Assembly (NCBI GenBank): GCA_029258375.1
Contig: JARHZA010000002.1
Span: 377,001 to 441,000, forward strand
Length of the DNA: 64,000 bases
Direction: 5' to 3'
Source: Eubacterium sp.
GTDB taxonomy: Bacteria > Bacillota > Clostridia > Oscillospirales > Acutalibacteraceae
Positions within the stretch are counted from its first letter, which is position 1. Each line of letters begins with the position of its first letter. Position numbers and translations under genes: made by a program. Shown piece by piece: positions 13,745 to 21,225 of this stretch. The notes beneath the pieces are model-generated. The model saw only the letters and a program-made list of their open reading frames with translations, was not told the origin of the DNA and ran no database searches.

Positions 13745-14080
13745 TTATATAAAAAAATAATGGATTAAAACCATATAAGAAACTGTACCAACAGCTATAC
13801 TTAGAAGAGTGTTTCGTTTCCAAATATGAATGACGGCAGTAAGTGCAACACATATAAGTTGTGGTGCAATAATATTTATATCGCCTGTTGTTATGCCGCC
13901 AAGACAATAAATAATAAGCACACCAATTATTGCCATTGGAAGAATATCGCCAAGATATTTTATGAATTTAGGAACTTCTTTTTTGCCACCGAAAATAGCA
14001 AAAGGTATAACTCTTGTTAAAAATGTGCATACTGCAGCAACAAGAACAACTATAATAGTTTGTTTAACCGAAAGAGGCAT
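13745..14080 (-). CDS. azlD: AzlD, small subunit of branched-chain amino-acid exporter
   Basis: A 111-residue protein with four hydrophobic helices and the family motif TFLTRVIPFAIFGG near residue 20. It works with AzlC to export branched-chain amino acids or their analogues. The start follows the azlC stop by two bases, with AAGGAGG inside the azlC end, so the two are co-translated. A dead copy of its 3' end lies at 12932-13038. Confidence 0.92.
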   Translation of the reverse strand: MPLSVKQTIIVVLVAAVCTFLTRVIPFAIFGGKKEVPKFIKYLGDILPMAIIGVLIIYCLGGITTGDINIIAPQLICVALTAVIHIWKRNTLLSIAVGTVSYMVLIHYFFI

Positions 14081-14082
14081 AA

Positions 14083-14787
14083 TTATTTAACCTCCTTAAT
14101 TTGAAAAATAGGTTTAAGAGCAGATAAAAGTGCAACCGTTAGAATTAAACAAGGTAGCAAAAATCCGTCTGCACCAAAAATGAATAAACAAATTATTCCA
14201 CAAACCAATCCAATAATGCCAGGAAGTTTGCTTTTTGCTGCACGCATTTGGTCAATAAATATAACAACAAAAAGAGCAGTCATAGAAAAATCTATTCCAG
14301 TAAAATCAATTGGAATAAGTTGCCCAGCAACAGCACCTATAACTGAACCTGCAATCCAGTAGAGGTGATCAAATAAACCAATTAAATAACGTGCGTGAAC
14401 TTCGTCAACACCTTCTGGAACTTTTGAAAAAGAGGTGTTAACAGAGTATGTTTCATCAGTTAAAGTGAAAATCATAAAGGGGTATCTCCAACCACCTTTT
14501 TTAAACTTTTCTACATAAGAAAGCCCGTAAAACATATGCCTTGAATTAACAAAAAGAGTCATCATAGCAACAGTTGAAATAGGTGCAGCTGAAGATAAAA
14601 GCGAAACAAGTAAAAATTGCCCAGAACCTGCATAAACAAGAACAGACATAAAAATAGCCCACATCCAGTTATACCCAGCGTCATAAAGCATAATGCCAAA
14701 AGCAGATGCAAGAAATAGATAGCCAAATAAAACAGGTAATGACTTATTAAATGCAAATTTTAACGTTTTTGACTTACTTGTAATCAT
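14083..14787 (-). CDS. azlC: AzlC, branched-chain amino-acid permease
   Basis: A 234-residue membrane protein. The ATG at 14787 is chosen because GGGGGTG lies 6 bases before it; the frame is open further upstream, but that extension runs through the promoter. The motifs PVLFGYLFLASAFGI, YAGSGQF and VNSRHMFYGLS are typical of the AzlC family, which has seven to eight helices and forms the transport channel with AzlD. Confidence 0.93.
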   Translation of the reverse strand: MITSKSKTLKFAFNKSLPVLFGYLFLASAFGIMLYDAGYNWMWAIFMSVLVYAGSGQFLLVSLLSSAAPISTVAMMTLFVNSRHMFYGLSYVEKFKKGGWRYPFMIFTLTDETYSVNTSFSKVPEGVDEVHARYLIGLFDHLYWIAGSVIGAVAGQLIPIDFTGIDFSMTALFVVIFIDQMRAAKSKLPGIIGLVCGIICLFIFGADGFLLPCLILTVALLSALKPIFQIKEVK

Positions 14788-14832
14788 GAATTCACCCCCG
14801 TAAACTATTAAAAGAAATATAACTTCAAGTTC

Positions 14833-14861
14833 ATTATATATTAACAAAATTAAAGTTTCAA
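14833..14861 (-). promoter_or_regulatory. Promoter of azlCD
   Basis: Minus strand: TTGAAA (14856-14861), 17-base spacer, TATAAT (14833-14838), 46 bases before the azlC start. It diverges from the ppa promoter. Confidence 0.75.
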
Positions 14862-14903
14862 GGTTAAAATAACTAAAAAAGCATTTAAAACTATTGTATA
14901 AGA

Positions 14904-14933
14904 TTGTGTTTAGTGATAAAATCAAAATATAAA
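14904..14933 (+). promoter_or_regulatory. Promoter of the pyrophosphatase gene
   Basis: TTGTGT (14904-14909), 18-base spacer, TATAAA (14928-14933), 20 bases before the ATG. Confidence 0.5.
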
Positions 14934-14953
14934 TAAAGCATGGAGGTTTTTCA

Positions 14954-15508
14954 ATGAATATTTGGCACGATATATCACCTGAAAGAATTGGCAAGGATAG
15001 ATTTTATGCCGTAATTGAAATATCAAAAGGTGGTAAAAATAAATACGAACTTGATAAAGAAACAGGTATGCTAAAACTCGATAGAGTCTTATTTACCTCA
15101 ACCCACTATCCTGCAAACTATGGGTTTATTCCTCGTACATACGCAAGTGATAATGACCCTCTTGATGTTCTTGTTCTTTGTAGCGAACAAATTCAACCTA
15201 TGACTATTGTAGAATGTAAACCAATAGGTGTTCTCATTATGGAAGATGGTGGTGCAAGAGACGAAAAAATCATTGCAGTTCCAGTAAATGACCCTAACTA
15301 TAATTGTTTTGAAAATATTGATCAGTTGCCTTCACATTATTTTGAAGAAATTAGACACTTCTTTGAAGTTTACAAAACTCTTGAAAATGACAAGAGCACT
15401 TCTGTAACTGAAGTTGATGATTGTGAAGTTGCAAAAGAAATAATTGATAGTTGTATGAAAGAATATAATAGGCAGTTCGAAAAACGTTTTTATTTTAAAA
15501 ATGTATAG
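14954..15508 (+). CDS. ppa: Inorganic pyrophosphatase, family I
   Basis: A 184-residue soluble enzyme that hydrolyses pyrophosphate and pulls biosynthetic reactions forward. The signature DNDPLDVLVL (about residues 70-79) supplies the metal-binding Asp residues; THYPANYGFIPRT and the downstream ARDEKIIAVP segment also match the family. GGAGG precedes the start. Its stop overlaps the first codons of the next gene. Confidence 0.95.
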   Translation: MNIWHDISPERIGKDRFYAVIEISKGGKNKYELDKETGMLKLDRVLFTSTHYPANYGFIPRTYASDNDPLDVLVLCSEQIQPMTIVECKPIGVLIMEDGGARDEKIIAVPVNDPNYNCFENIDQLPSHYFEEIRHFFEVYKTLENDKSTSVTEVDDCEVAKEIIDSCMKEYNRQFEKRFYFKNV

Positions 15509-17630
15509 CAATATAGATATGTGTAAGTATAAGTGTGTTAATAACTATTTAAAAAGGATACTTTTAATTATTCTTGCTTTGCTAATAAGCATAATAACAC
15601 CTCTTTATGCTTTTGCGTCATCAGATAATAAAGAAAACTTAATTTCACTTAATAATAAAGCAAGAAATGTTGCAGAAAAATATAGTAATGTTGAAAGAGA
15701 AGTTTATGGTAAAAGTTATATGGGCAGGGACCTTGAAGCATATATCATAAACGGTCTTGGCGATAATAGCAAAACTATTTTTTGCACTTTTGCTATACAT
15801 GGATTTGAAGATTTTTATGACAATGATGGAAAAGTTCTTACAAAGTGTGCTAATGATTTAATTGAACATTATGCTGAAAATCCAGTCTATTTAAAAAATT
15901 GTAGGTTGGTTATAGTTCCTTGTGTTAATCCAGATGGAACTATTGATGGTAAGAATAATAACAGAGCAAATTCAACTGCGTTTGGCAGATGCACTGCCGA
16001 TCATGTTGATATGAATAGAGATTTTAGAAGTGATCTTTTTAAAGCACAGGAAAGTAGGGCTTTAAGAGATTTAATAGAAAAATATGATCCATATATTTTT
16101 ATTGATTTTCACGGTTGGTTAAATAGTGTTTTAGGTAATCCTGAACTTGTAAGTGCTTTTCGTAGCACAAACAATATTTCAAGAGATCAAAGCAATAGAT
16201 ATGGAATTGAAAAAGGTTATCTATTTGGTTGGGTTAAAGATAATTTCGGCTCAAAATCTGCTCTTGTTGAGTTTAAAGATCCAAAAAGTGTAGATTATAA
16301 AAACGTAGCAAAAGGACTTGAAAAATCAATTTCAAATCTTTCAGATTATATTGAATCTTCAAGTATTCCAAAAGTTAATAAAGTAAATGGAAACCTTTTA
16401 GATGGCAAAATTCCTCTTTCATGGGATTGTTTACCAGATGTTAGAGGATATGAGATTCAGTGGAATCAAAATGGCAAATGGGAAAATTATGCATATGTTA
16501 ATCAAAATCGTATTTTGATTCAAAATCTTAACGAAAATGAAACGTATTTCTTTAGAGTAAGAGGATATAGATATATTAGTGGGTATTGGGTTTATTCATC
16601 AAATTGGTCTGATCCTATATGTTACTCAAAGGGGCAGCAGGTGTTTGGCTGGTTTGATTTGAATGGCAAAAGATATTATTTTGATGAAAACGGCTCAATG
16701 CTAAAAGGATTTCAAAAAATAGAAAACAATTTGTATTATTTTGATGATAACGGCGTAATGTATAAAGGCTGGTGTTATGATGGCGAATGCTGGAGATATT
16801 TTAAAGATACAGGTGAAATGGCAATAGGCTTTGAAACTGTAAATAAAGTAAAATATTATTTTAACGAATCAGGAAAAATGATAACAGGTTGGCGTTTTAT
16901 AAACGATAAGTGGTATTATTTTGAAAGTTCTGGTGCAATGCATAAAGGCTGGTTGAAATTGAATGGTTGCAAATACTATTTCAATGATAATGGCGAAATG
17001 GAAGTTGGCATTGAAACTATAAAAAAAGAAAAGTATTGTTTTAATGATTCAGGTGCAATGGTAACAGGCTGGCGCTTTGTAAATGATAAGTGGTACTATT
17101 TTGAAAGTGATGGCAAAGCTCATATTGGCTGGTTAAAGAAAAATGATATTTGGTATTATTTCAACAAAAATGCTGAAATGGCAGTAGGTTTAGAAACTGT
17201 AAATAACGAAAAATATTATTTCAATGAATTGGGAGAAATGATAACAGGCTGGCGCTATGTAAATGATAAATGGTATTATTTTGAAAGTTATGGTGGCGCT
17301 CATGTCGGCTGGTTAAAAAAAGATAATAATTGGTACTATTTCAACCAAAATGCTGAGATGCTAATTGGCTTAAATAATATAAACAATCAAAAATATTATT
17401 TTAATGAGCTTGGCGAAATGATAACTGGTTGGCGTTATGTAAATGACAATTGGTATTATTTTAATGGTAGCGGAGAAGCTATTAGTGGCTTTAAAACTAT
17501 AAAAGGTTCAACTTATTATTTCTTTAATGATGGAAAAATGGCTACCGGAATCCAAATTATAGATGGTAAAGAATATGATTTTGGCACAGATGGTGTATGC
17601 TGTAACAAAACAACAATTAAAGTAGCTTAA
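15501..17630 (+). CDS. Secreted M14 carboxypeptidase with choline-binding-type repeats
   Basis: A 709-residue exported protein. Order: signal sequence (residues 15-41), zinc carboxypeptidase domain (about 45-290), fibronectin-like domain (about 300-375) and about 15 aromatic repeats of some 20 residues (383-700, pattern GW...YYF...G.M..G). Zinc ligands H100, E103 (HGFE) and H204 (DFHGW) and catalytic E257 (LVEFKDP) are all present, so the peptidase should be active. The repeats belong to the CW_binding_1 type, which hold proteins on choline-containing or similar wall polymers. Probable substrate is peptidoglycan peptide or a surface protein. No good Shine-Dalgarno precedes the ATG, so the start is uncertain. 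Confidence 0.88.
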   Translation: MYSNIDMCKYKCVNNYLKRILLIILALLISIITPLYAFASSDNKENLISLNNKARNVAEKYSNVEREVYGKSYMGRDLEAYIINGLGDNSKTIFCTFAIHGFEDFYDNDGKVLTKCANDLIEHYAENPVYLKNCRLVIVPCVNPDGTIDGKNNNRANSTAFGRCTADHVDMNRDFRSDLFKAQESRALRDLIEKYDPYIFIDFHGWLNSVLGNPELVSAFRSTNNISRDQSNRYGIEKGYLFGWVKDNFGSKSALVEFKDPKSVDYKNVAKGLEKSISNLSDYIESSSIPKVNKVNGNLLDGKIPLSWDCLPDVRGYEIQWNQNGKWENYAYVNQNRILIQNLNENETYFFRVRGYRYISGYWVYSSNWSDPICYSKGQQVFGWFDLNGKRYYFDENGSMLKGFQKIENNLYYFDDNGVMYKGWCYDGECWRYFKDTGEMAIGFETVNKVKYYFNESGKMITGWRFINDKWYYFESSGAMHKGWLKLNGCKYYFNDNGEMEVGIETIKKEKYCFNDSGAMVTGWRFVNDKWYYFESDGKAHIGWLKKNDIWYYFNKNAEMAVGLETVNNEKYYFNELGEMITGWRYVNDKWYYFESYGGAHVGWLKKDNNWYYFNQNAEMLIGLNNINNQKYYFNELGEMITGWRYVNDNWYYFNGSGEAISGFKTIKGSTYYFFNDGKMATGIQIIDGKEYDFGTDGVCCNKTTIKVA

Positions 17631-17643
17631 TTAAATAAAAACA

Positions 17644-17676
17644 AAATCGCCTTGCGTTTTGCAGGGCGATTTTTTA
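17644..17676. terminator. Bidirectional terminator between the M14 gene and cotJB
   Basis: 12-bp stem AAATCGCCTTGC/GCAGGGCGATTT with a GTTTT loop and T run. It serves the two convergent genes and shows that cotJB is the last gene of its transcript. Confidence 0.9.
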
Positions 17677-17913
17677 TTATTGATTATCCCAAGGCCACGG
17701 GTCTTTTAGCCATTCATCACTGTTGCCGTCACTTAGTGTGATTGGTCCAAATTGTTCTTCAAATTCTTCTTTTAATTCTTCATATTGCTTTGCGTATTTT
17801 TTGTATAATTTTTGGGCTTCTTTATTGTCAAGGTGTGTGTCAAGATAAACTCTCATTTCCCACATTGCAAACTGAACTGAAGAAAGTCTTAAAAGCATTT
17901 GTTCTCTGCTCAA
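17677..17913 (-). CDS. cotJB: Spore coat protein CotJB
   Basis: A 78-residue protein starting at TTG inside the cotJA stop (TTGA overlap). The sequence LLRLSSVQFAMWEMRVYLDTH followed by a YEELKEEFEEQFGPIT region and a Trp/Pro end matches CotJB. In sporulating Firmicutes cotJA-cotJB-cotJC form one mother-cell operon for inner-coat proteins. Here a terminator follows directly and cotJC is absent. Confidence 0.92.
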   Translation of the reverse strand: MSREQMLLRLSSVQFAMWEMRVYLDTHLDNKEAQKLYKKYAKQYEELKEEFEEQFGPITLSDGNSDEWLKDPWPWDNQ

Positions 17914-18122
17914 TATAGTACCCCCTTACCAGTAAATGGTTTGTTAAGTTCTGGAAAAAGTGTCCCTTCACAAAGTGCCTTTTTTTCTTCATCGTATGTT
18001 ACTGCTTGTTGCTGAAAAGGAACGTAGGCCATAGTAACTGTTGCATCACTTGGAAAAGGTGTTAAAAGTTTATTGCTTTTATTTAAAAAAGATGGATTAA
18101 ACATATCTTCGTATTTTTCCAT
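17910..18122 (-). CDS. cotJA: Spore coat associated protein CotJA
   Basis: A 70-residue protein with the CotJA pattern: LAMAYVPFQ-like TMAYVPFQQQ, YDEEKKALCEGTLFPELNKPF. Short acidic N-terminus. GGAG lies 8 bases before the ATG. It is the first gene of the truncated cotJ operon. A mother-cell sigma factor promoter is expected upstream (18130-18180) but no match is clear enough to mark. Confidence 0.92.
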   Translation of the reverse strand: MEKYEDMFNPSFLNKSNKLLTPFPSDATVTMAYVPFQQQAVTYDEEKKALCEGTLFPELNKPFTGKGVLY

Positions 18123-18275
18123 TTATTTAATCTCCTTTCTTTTTTCATAATATGCAAATTTGCGAAAAATGACAAATAAGAGAAAAAACTTTTTTTACAT
18201 ATAATGGATTAAGATGTTTAAATTATTAAAGTTGAGGTCAAAATATAAATGAACTAAAAAACGAGGGTGATTATA

Positions 18276-18617
18276 ATGACAGTTAAACGTGGCGAAATAT
18301 ATTATGCAGATTTAAGTCCTGTTGTAGGTTCTGAGCAGGGTGGAGTAAGACCTGTTTTAATCGTTCAAAATGATATAGGAAACAGATTTTCGCCAACGGT
18401 AATCGCCGCCGCAATAACAAGTCAAAAAGATAAAAACAATCTTCCAACACACATAGAAGTGGATGCAAGAGATTGTGGTCTTTCGAAAGATAGTATAGTT
18501 CTTCTTGAACAAGTCCGTACAATAGATAAACGCAGACTTCGTGAAAGAATGGGTTCGCTTGACGGCGGAGATATGGGAAAAGTAAATGAGGCTTTGTCCG
18601 TTTCTTTTGGACTGTAA
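18276..18617 (+). CDS. mazF: MazF/NdoA-type mRNA endoribonuclease toxin
   Basis: A 114-residue PemK/MazF protein. The ATG at 18276 is chosen for its GAGGGTG site six bases before; a GTG nine bases upstream overlaps that site. RGEIYYADLSPVVGSEQGGVRPVLIVQND is the conserved start of the family, and TQIRTIDKRRL-type sequence (EQVRTIDKRRL) is near the C-terminus. It cleaves specific mRNA sequences under stress. No antitoxin gene adjoins it; in many Clostridia MazF is encoded without one or near alr. Confidence 0.92.
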   Translation: MTVKRGEIYYADLSPVVGSEQGGVRPVLIVQNDIGNRFSPTVIAAAITSQKDKNNLPTHIEVDARDCGLSKDSIVLLEQVRTIDKRRLRERMGSLDGGDMGKVNEALSVSFGL

Positions 18618-18633
18618 TATCATTAAATTATGT

Positions 18634-18667
18634 GAATAACTCTTTTTGAGTTATTCATTTTTTATTT
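18634..18667 (+). terminator. Terminator after mazF
   Basis: 9-bp stem GAATAACTC/GAGTTATTC with TTTTT loop, followed by ATTTTTTATTT. Confidence 0.88.
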
Positions 18668-18750
18668 ATTACAAAATAGTCATTTAAAAAGATAATTATT
18701 GTGTTATTATATATTTAAAATTATTTGTATATTGTTTTGAGGTTTGGAAT

Positions 18751-19425
18751 ATGAATATTTTTCTTCTTGAAGATGATGCATCAATTGCAATGGGACTTCA
18801 GTATTCACTAAGTAAAGAGGGTTATGAAACAACACTTGTAACAAATGTTAAAGATGCTTTAAAACTTGTTGATGAAAAAGAATTTGATCTTTATATTTTA
18901 GATTTAACTTTGCCAGATGGTAGTGGTTATGATGTTTGCAAATCAATAAAAGTTAAGGGCGATTACCCTGTAATATTTTTAACTGCTTTTGATGATGAAG
19001 TTAATGTTGTTATGGGCTTTGATCTCGGTGCAGATGATTATATTTCAAAACCATTTCGTATCAATGAACTAATGGCAAGAATAAAAAGTGTTCTTAGACG
19101 TTATAAAAGTGAAAGTGGCAAAAAAGGAATAATCGAAATTCACGGTCTTGTTATTAATACTAACGAAGCAAAAGTTTATAAAGACGGCAAAGAAATTGTA
19201 TTAACTGCAATGGAATATAGGCTACTTTTAATTTTAATAAATAATCAAGGAAAAATTCTTTCAAGAAATCAACTCCTTGAAAGTTTGTGGGATATAGACG
19301 GCATTTTTGTTAACGATAATACATTAACAGTTTATATCAAAAGACTAAGAAGTAAGATTGAAGATGATGCAGATAATCCGAAAATTATAAAAACTGTTCG
19401 TAAAATGGGGTATATATTAGAATGA
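18751..19425 (+). CDS. OmpR/PhoB-family response regulator
   Basis: A 224-residue regulator: receiver domain (residues 1-115; acidic pocket E7-D8-D9, phosphoacceptor D51, Lys in YISKPF) and a winged-helix DNA-binding domain (about 125-224) ending in the common RKMGYILE. It overlaps the kinase gene by 4 bases. With the kinase and ABC transporter that follow it resembles BceRS-type peptide-antibiotic sensing systems. Direct repeats in front of the ABC operon are candidate binding sites. Confidence 0.93.
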   Translation: MNIFLLEDDASIAMGLQYSLSKEGYETTLVTNVKDALKLVDEKEFDLYILDLTLPDGSGYDVCKSIKVKGDYPVIFLTAFDDEVNVVMGFDLGADDYISKPFRINELMARIKSVLRRYKSESGKKGIIEIHGLVINTNEAKVYKDGKEIVLTAMEYRLLLILINNQGKILSRNQLLESLWDIDGIFVNDNTLTVYIKRLRSKIEDDADNPKIIKTVRKMGYILE

Positions 19426-20423
19426 TAAGAAGATATAAAGATTATTTTATTGTGCTTTCAATAAGTATTGTTTTAACAGTGGCAGGTTTTATTGTATTTG
19501 CTTTTAGTAATATAAAATTAGCAATTTTATTTCTTTTGTTTGCAGTGGCAATTATTGCGTTTTTCTCTTTCATTACATATAAACGGATAAATGAAATTAG
19601 GCAGCTTTCAGAATATCTTGCAAGAATAAATGACGGCGAGTTTGACCTTGATATTCAAGATAATAAAGAGGGCGAACTTAGTATTTTAAAAAATAATATA
19701 TATAAAGTTGTTGTAAAACTTCGCTCACAGTCAGAACTGCTTTTAAAAGATAAAACTTATCTTGCAGATTCACTTGCAGATATTTCTCATCAACTAAAAA
19801 CACCAATAACTTCAATTACAATGATGACCGATTTGTTAAAACAAGAAACAGATGAAGATAAAAAAGAAGAATTTATTGAAGTTATAGATAGCCAGCTTTT
19901 AAGAATGAATTGGTTAATTGTAACCTTGTTGAAGTTATCTAAAATTGATTCAGGTGCAATAGAATTTAAAAAAGAAAAAACAAGCCTAAAAACAGTTATA
20001 GATAAATCATTAAAACAATTTTTAGTAAATGCAGAAGTGCGTAATATAGAAATCAAAACAAATTGCACAGATGATATTTATGCAAAAATAGATCAAAACT
20101 GGTTTGTAGAGGCGATTTCTAATATTATTAAAAATTGTATGGAACATACTGAAAATGGTGGCAAATTAGAAATAAATGTTTCAGAAACTCCAATTTACAC
20201 AACAATAACTATTAAAGATAATGGTTGTGGCATAGATGAAGAAGATTTGCCACATATTTTTGAACGTTTTTATCAGGGTAAAAATCATTCCGAATCAAGC
20301 ATAGGAATAGGGCTTGCGTTAAGTAAGGCTATTTTTAATAGATCTGGTGCAGCAGTTGATGTTAAAAGTGAAATTGGTGTCGGTACTCAGTTTGATATTA
20401 AGGTTTATAAAACAATTATCTAA
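19422..20423 (+). CDS. Sensor histidine kinase
   Basis: A 333-residue membrane kinase. Two helices (residues 8-28 and 32-52) are separated by only a few residues, so there is almost no extracellular sensor, as in intramembrane-sensing BceS-like kinases. H123 in ISHQLKTPIT is the phosphorylation site; N-box (IKNCMEHT), G1 (DNGCGI) and G2 (GIGLAL) boxes follow. Such kinases usually sense through the partner ABC permease. Confidence 0.92.
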   Translation: MIRRYKDYFIVLSISIVLTVAGFIVFAFSNIKLAILFLLFAVAIIAFFSFITYKRINEIRQLSEYLARINDGEFDLDIQDNKEGELSILKNNIYKVVVKLRSQSELLLKDKTYLADSLADISHQLKTPITSITMMTDLLKQETDEDKKEEFIEVIDSQLLRMNWLIVTLLKLSKIDSGAIEFKKEKTSLKTVIDKSLKQFLVNAEVRNIEIKTNCTDDIYAKIDQNWFVEAISNIIKNCMEHTENGGKLEINVSETPIYTTITIKDNGCGIDEEDLPHIFERFYQGKNHSESSIGIGLALSKAIFNRSGAAVDVKSEIGVGTQFDIKVYKTII

Positions 20424-20460
20424 TCAATTATCTTTGTTCTAAATTTATAAAAAAATCAAA

Positions 20461-20516
20461 AGTGACTAAATTGTAATTAAAATTGTCACTTAACTGTAAG
20501 TTTACACTGGTATAGT
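20461..20516 (+). promoter_or_regulatory. Direct repeats and -10 upstream of the ABC operon
   Basis: TTGTAA (20471), TTGTCA (20483) and CTGTAA (20494) are spaced 11-12 bases, about one helical turn, as in binding sites of OmpR-type regulators. AGTGAC/GTCACT (20461, 20485) form an inverted pair. TATAGT at 20511 is a plausible -10. Confidence 0.45.
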
Positions 20517-20544
20517 TTTTGTTGTAAACGAAAGGAGAAATACA

Positions 20545-21225
20545 ATGGAAATTCTTAATGTTAATAACTTATGTAAAACTTACGGCAAAGGTGATACAGC
20601 AGTAAAGGCCCTTGATAATGTTTCATTTTCTGTACCAAAAGGTCAGTTTGTTGCAATCGTAGGTCCTTCTGGTTCAGGTAAATCAACTCTTCTTCATATT
20701 TTGGGTGGTGTAGATACTCCAACAAGTGGCAATGTTTTTGTTGAGGGCACAGATATTTCAAAACTTAACGAAACAACACTTGCAGTTTTTAGAAGAAGAC
20801 AAATAGGTCTTATTTATCAGTTCTATAACTTAATTCCAATTTTAACTGTTGAAGAAAATATTACTCTTCCAATTCTTCTTGACGGTCAAAAAGTAAATCA
20901 AAAGAAACTTGATCTTCTTGTAGATGTTCTTGGTCTTAAAGAAAGATTAAAGCATCTTCCAAACCAACTTTCAGGTGGTCAGCAACAACGTGTTTCAATA
21001 GGTCGTGCTCTTATGAATAACCCTGCGCTTGTTCTTGCCGACGAACCAACAGGTAACCTTGATAGCCAAAACAGTAAAGAAATTATGGAACTTTTAAGAA
21101 CAGTTAATAAAGAAAATAATCAAACTGTTATCATCATCACCCACGATGAAAGAATAGCTATGAGTGCAGATAGAGTTATTTCTATTGAAGATGGCAAAAT
21201 CGTTAAAGATGAGGTGATGAGATAG
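20545..21225 (+). CDS. ABC transporter ATP-binding protein (BceA-like)
   Basis: A 226-residue ATPase of the MacB/LolD/BceA group: Walker A GPSGSGKST (residues 40-48), signature LSGGQQQR, Walker [13 protein letters not shown] and switch His in THDERIA. AAAGGAG precedes the start. The stop overlaps the permease start (TAGTG), so the two subunits are made together. Together with the RR/HK pair it forms a peptide-resistance-type module. Confidence 0.95.
   Translation: MEILNVNNLCKTYGKGDTAVKALDNVSFSVPKGQFVAIVGPSGSGKSTLLHILGGVDTPTSGNVFVEGTDISKLNETTLAVFRRRQIGLIYQFYNLIPILTVEENITLPILLDGQKVNQKKLDLLVDVLGLKERLKHLPNQLSGGQQQRVSIGRALMNNPALVLADEPTGNLDSQNSKEIMELLRTVNKENNQTVIIITHDERIAMSADRVISIEDGKIVKDEVMR

Noticed and set aside
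14788-14994. Extended N-terminus of AzlC (69 more residues)
   Set aside because: The extension would run through the azlC promoter and lacks an SD; ATG 14787 follows GGGGGTG.
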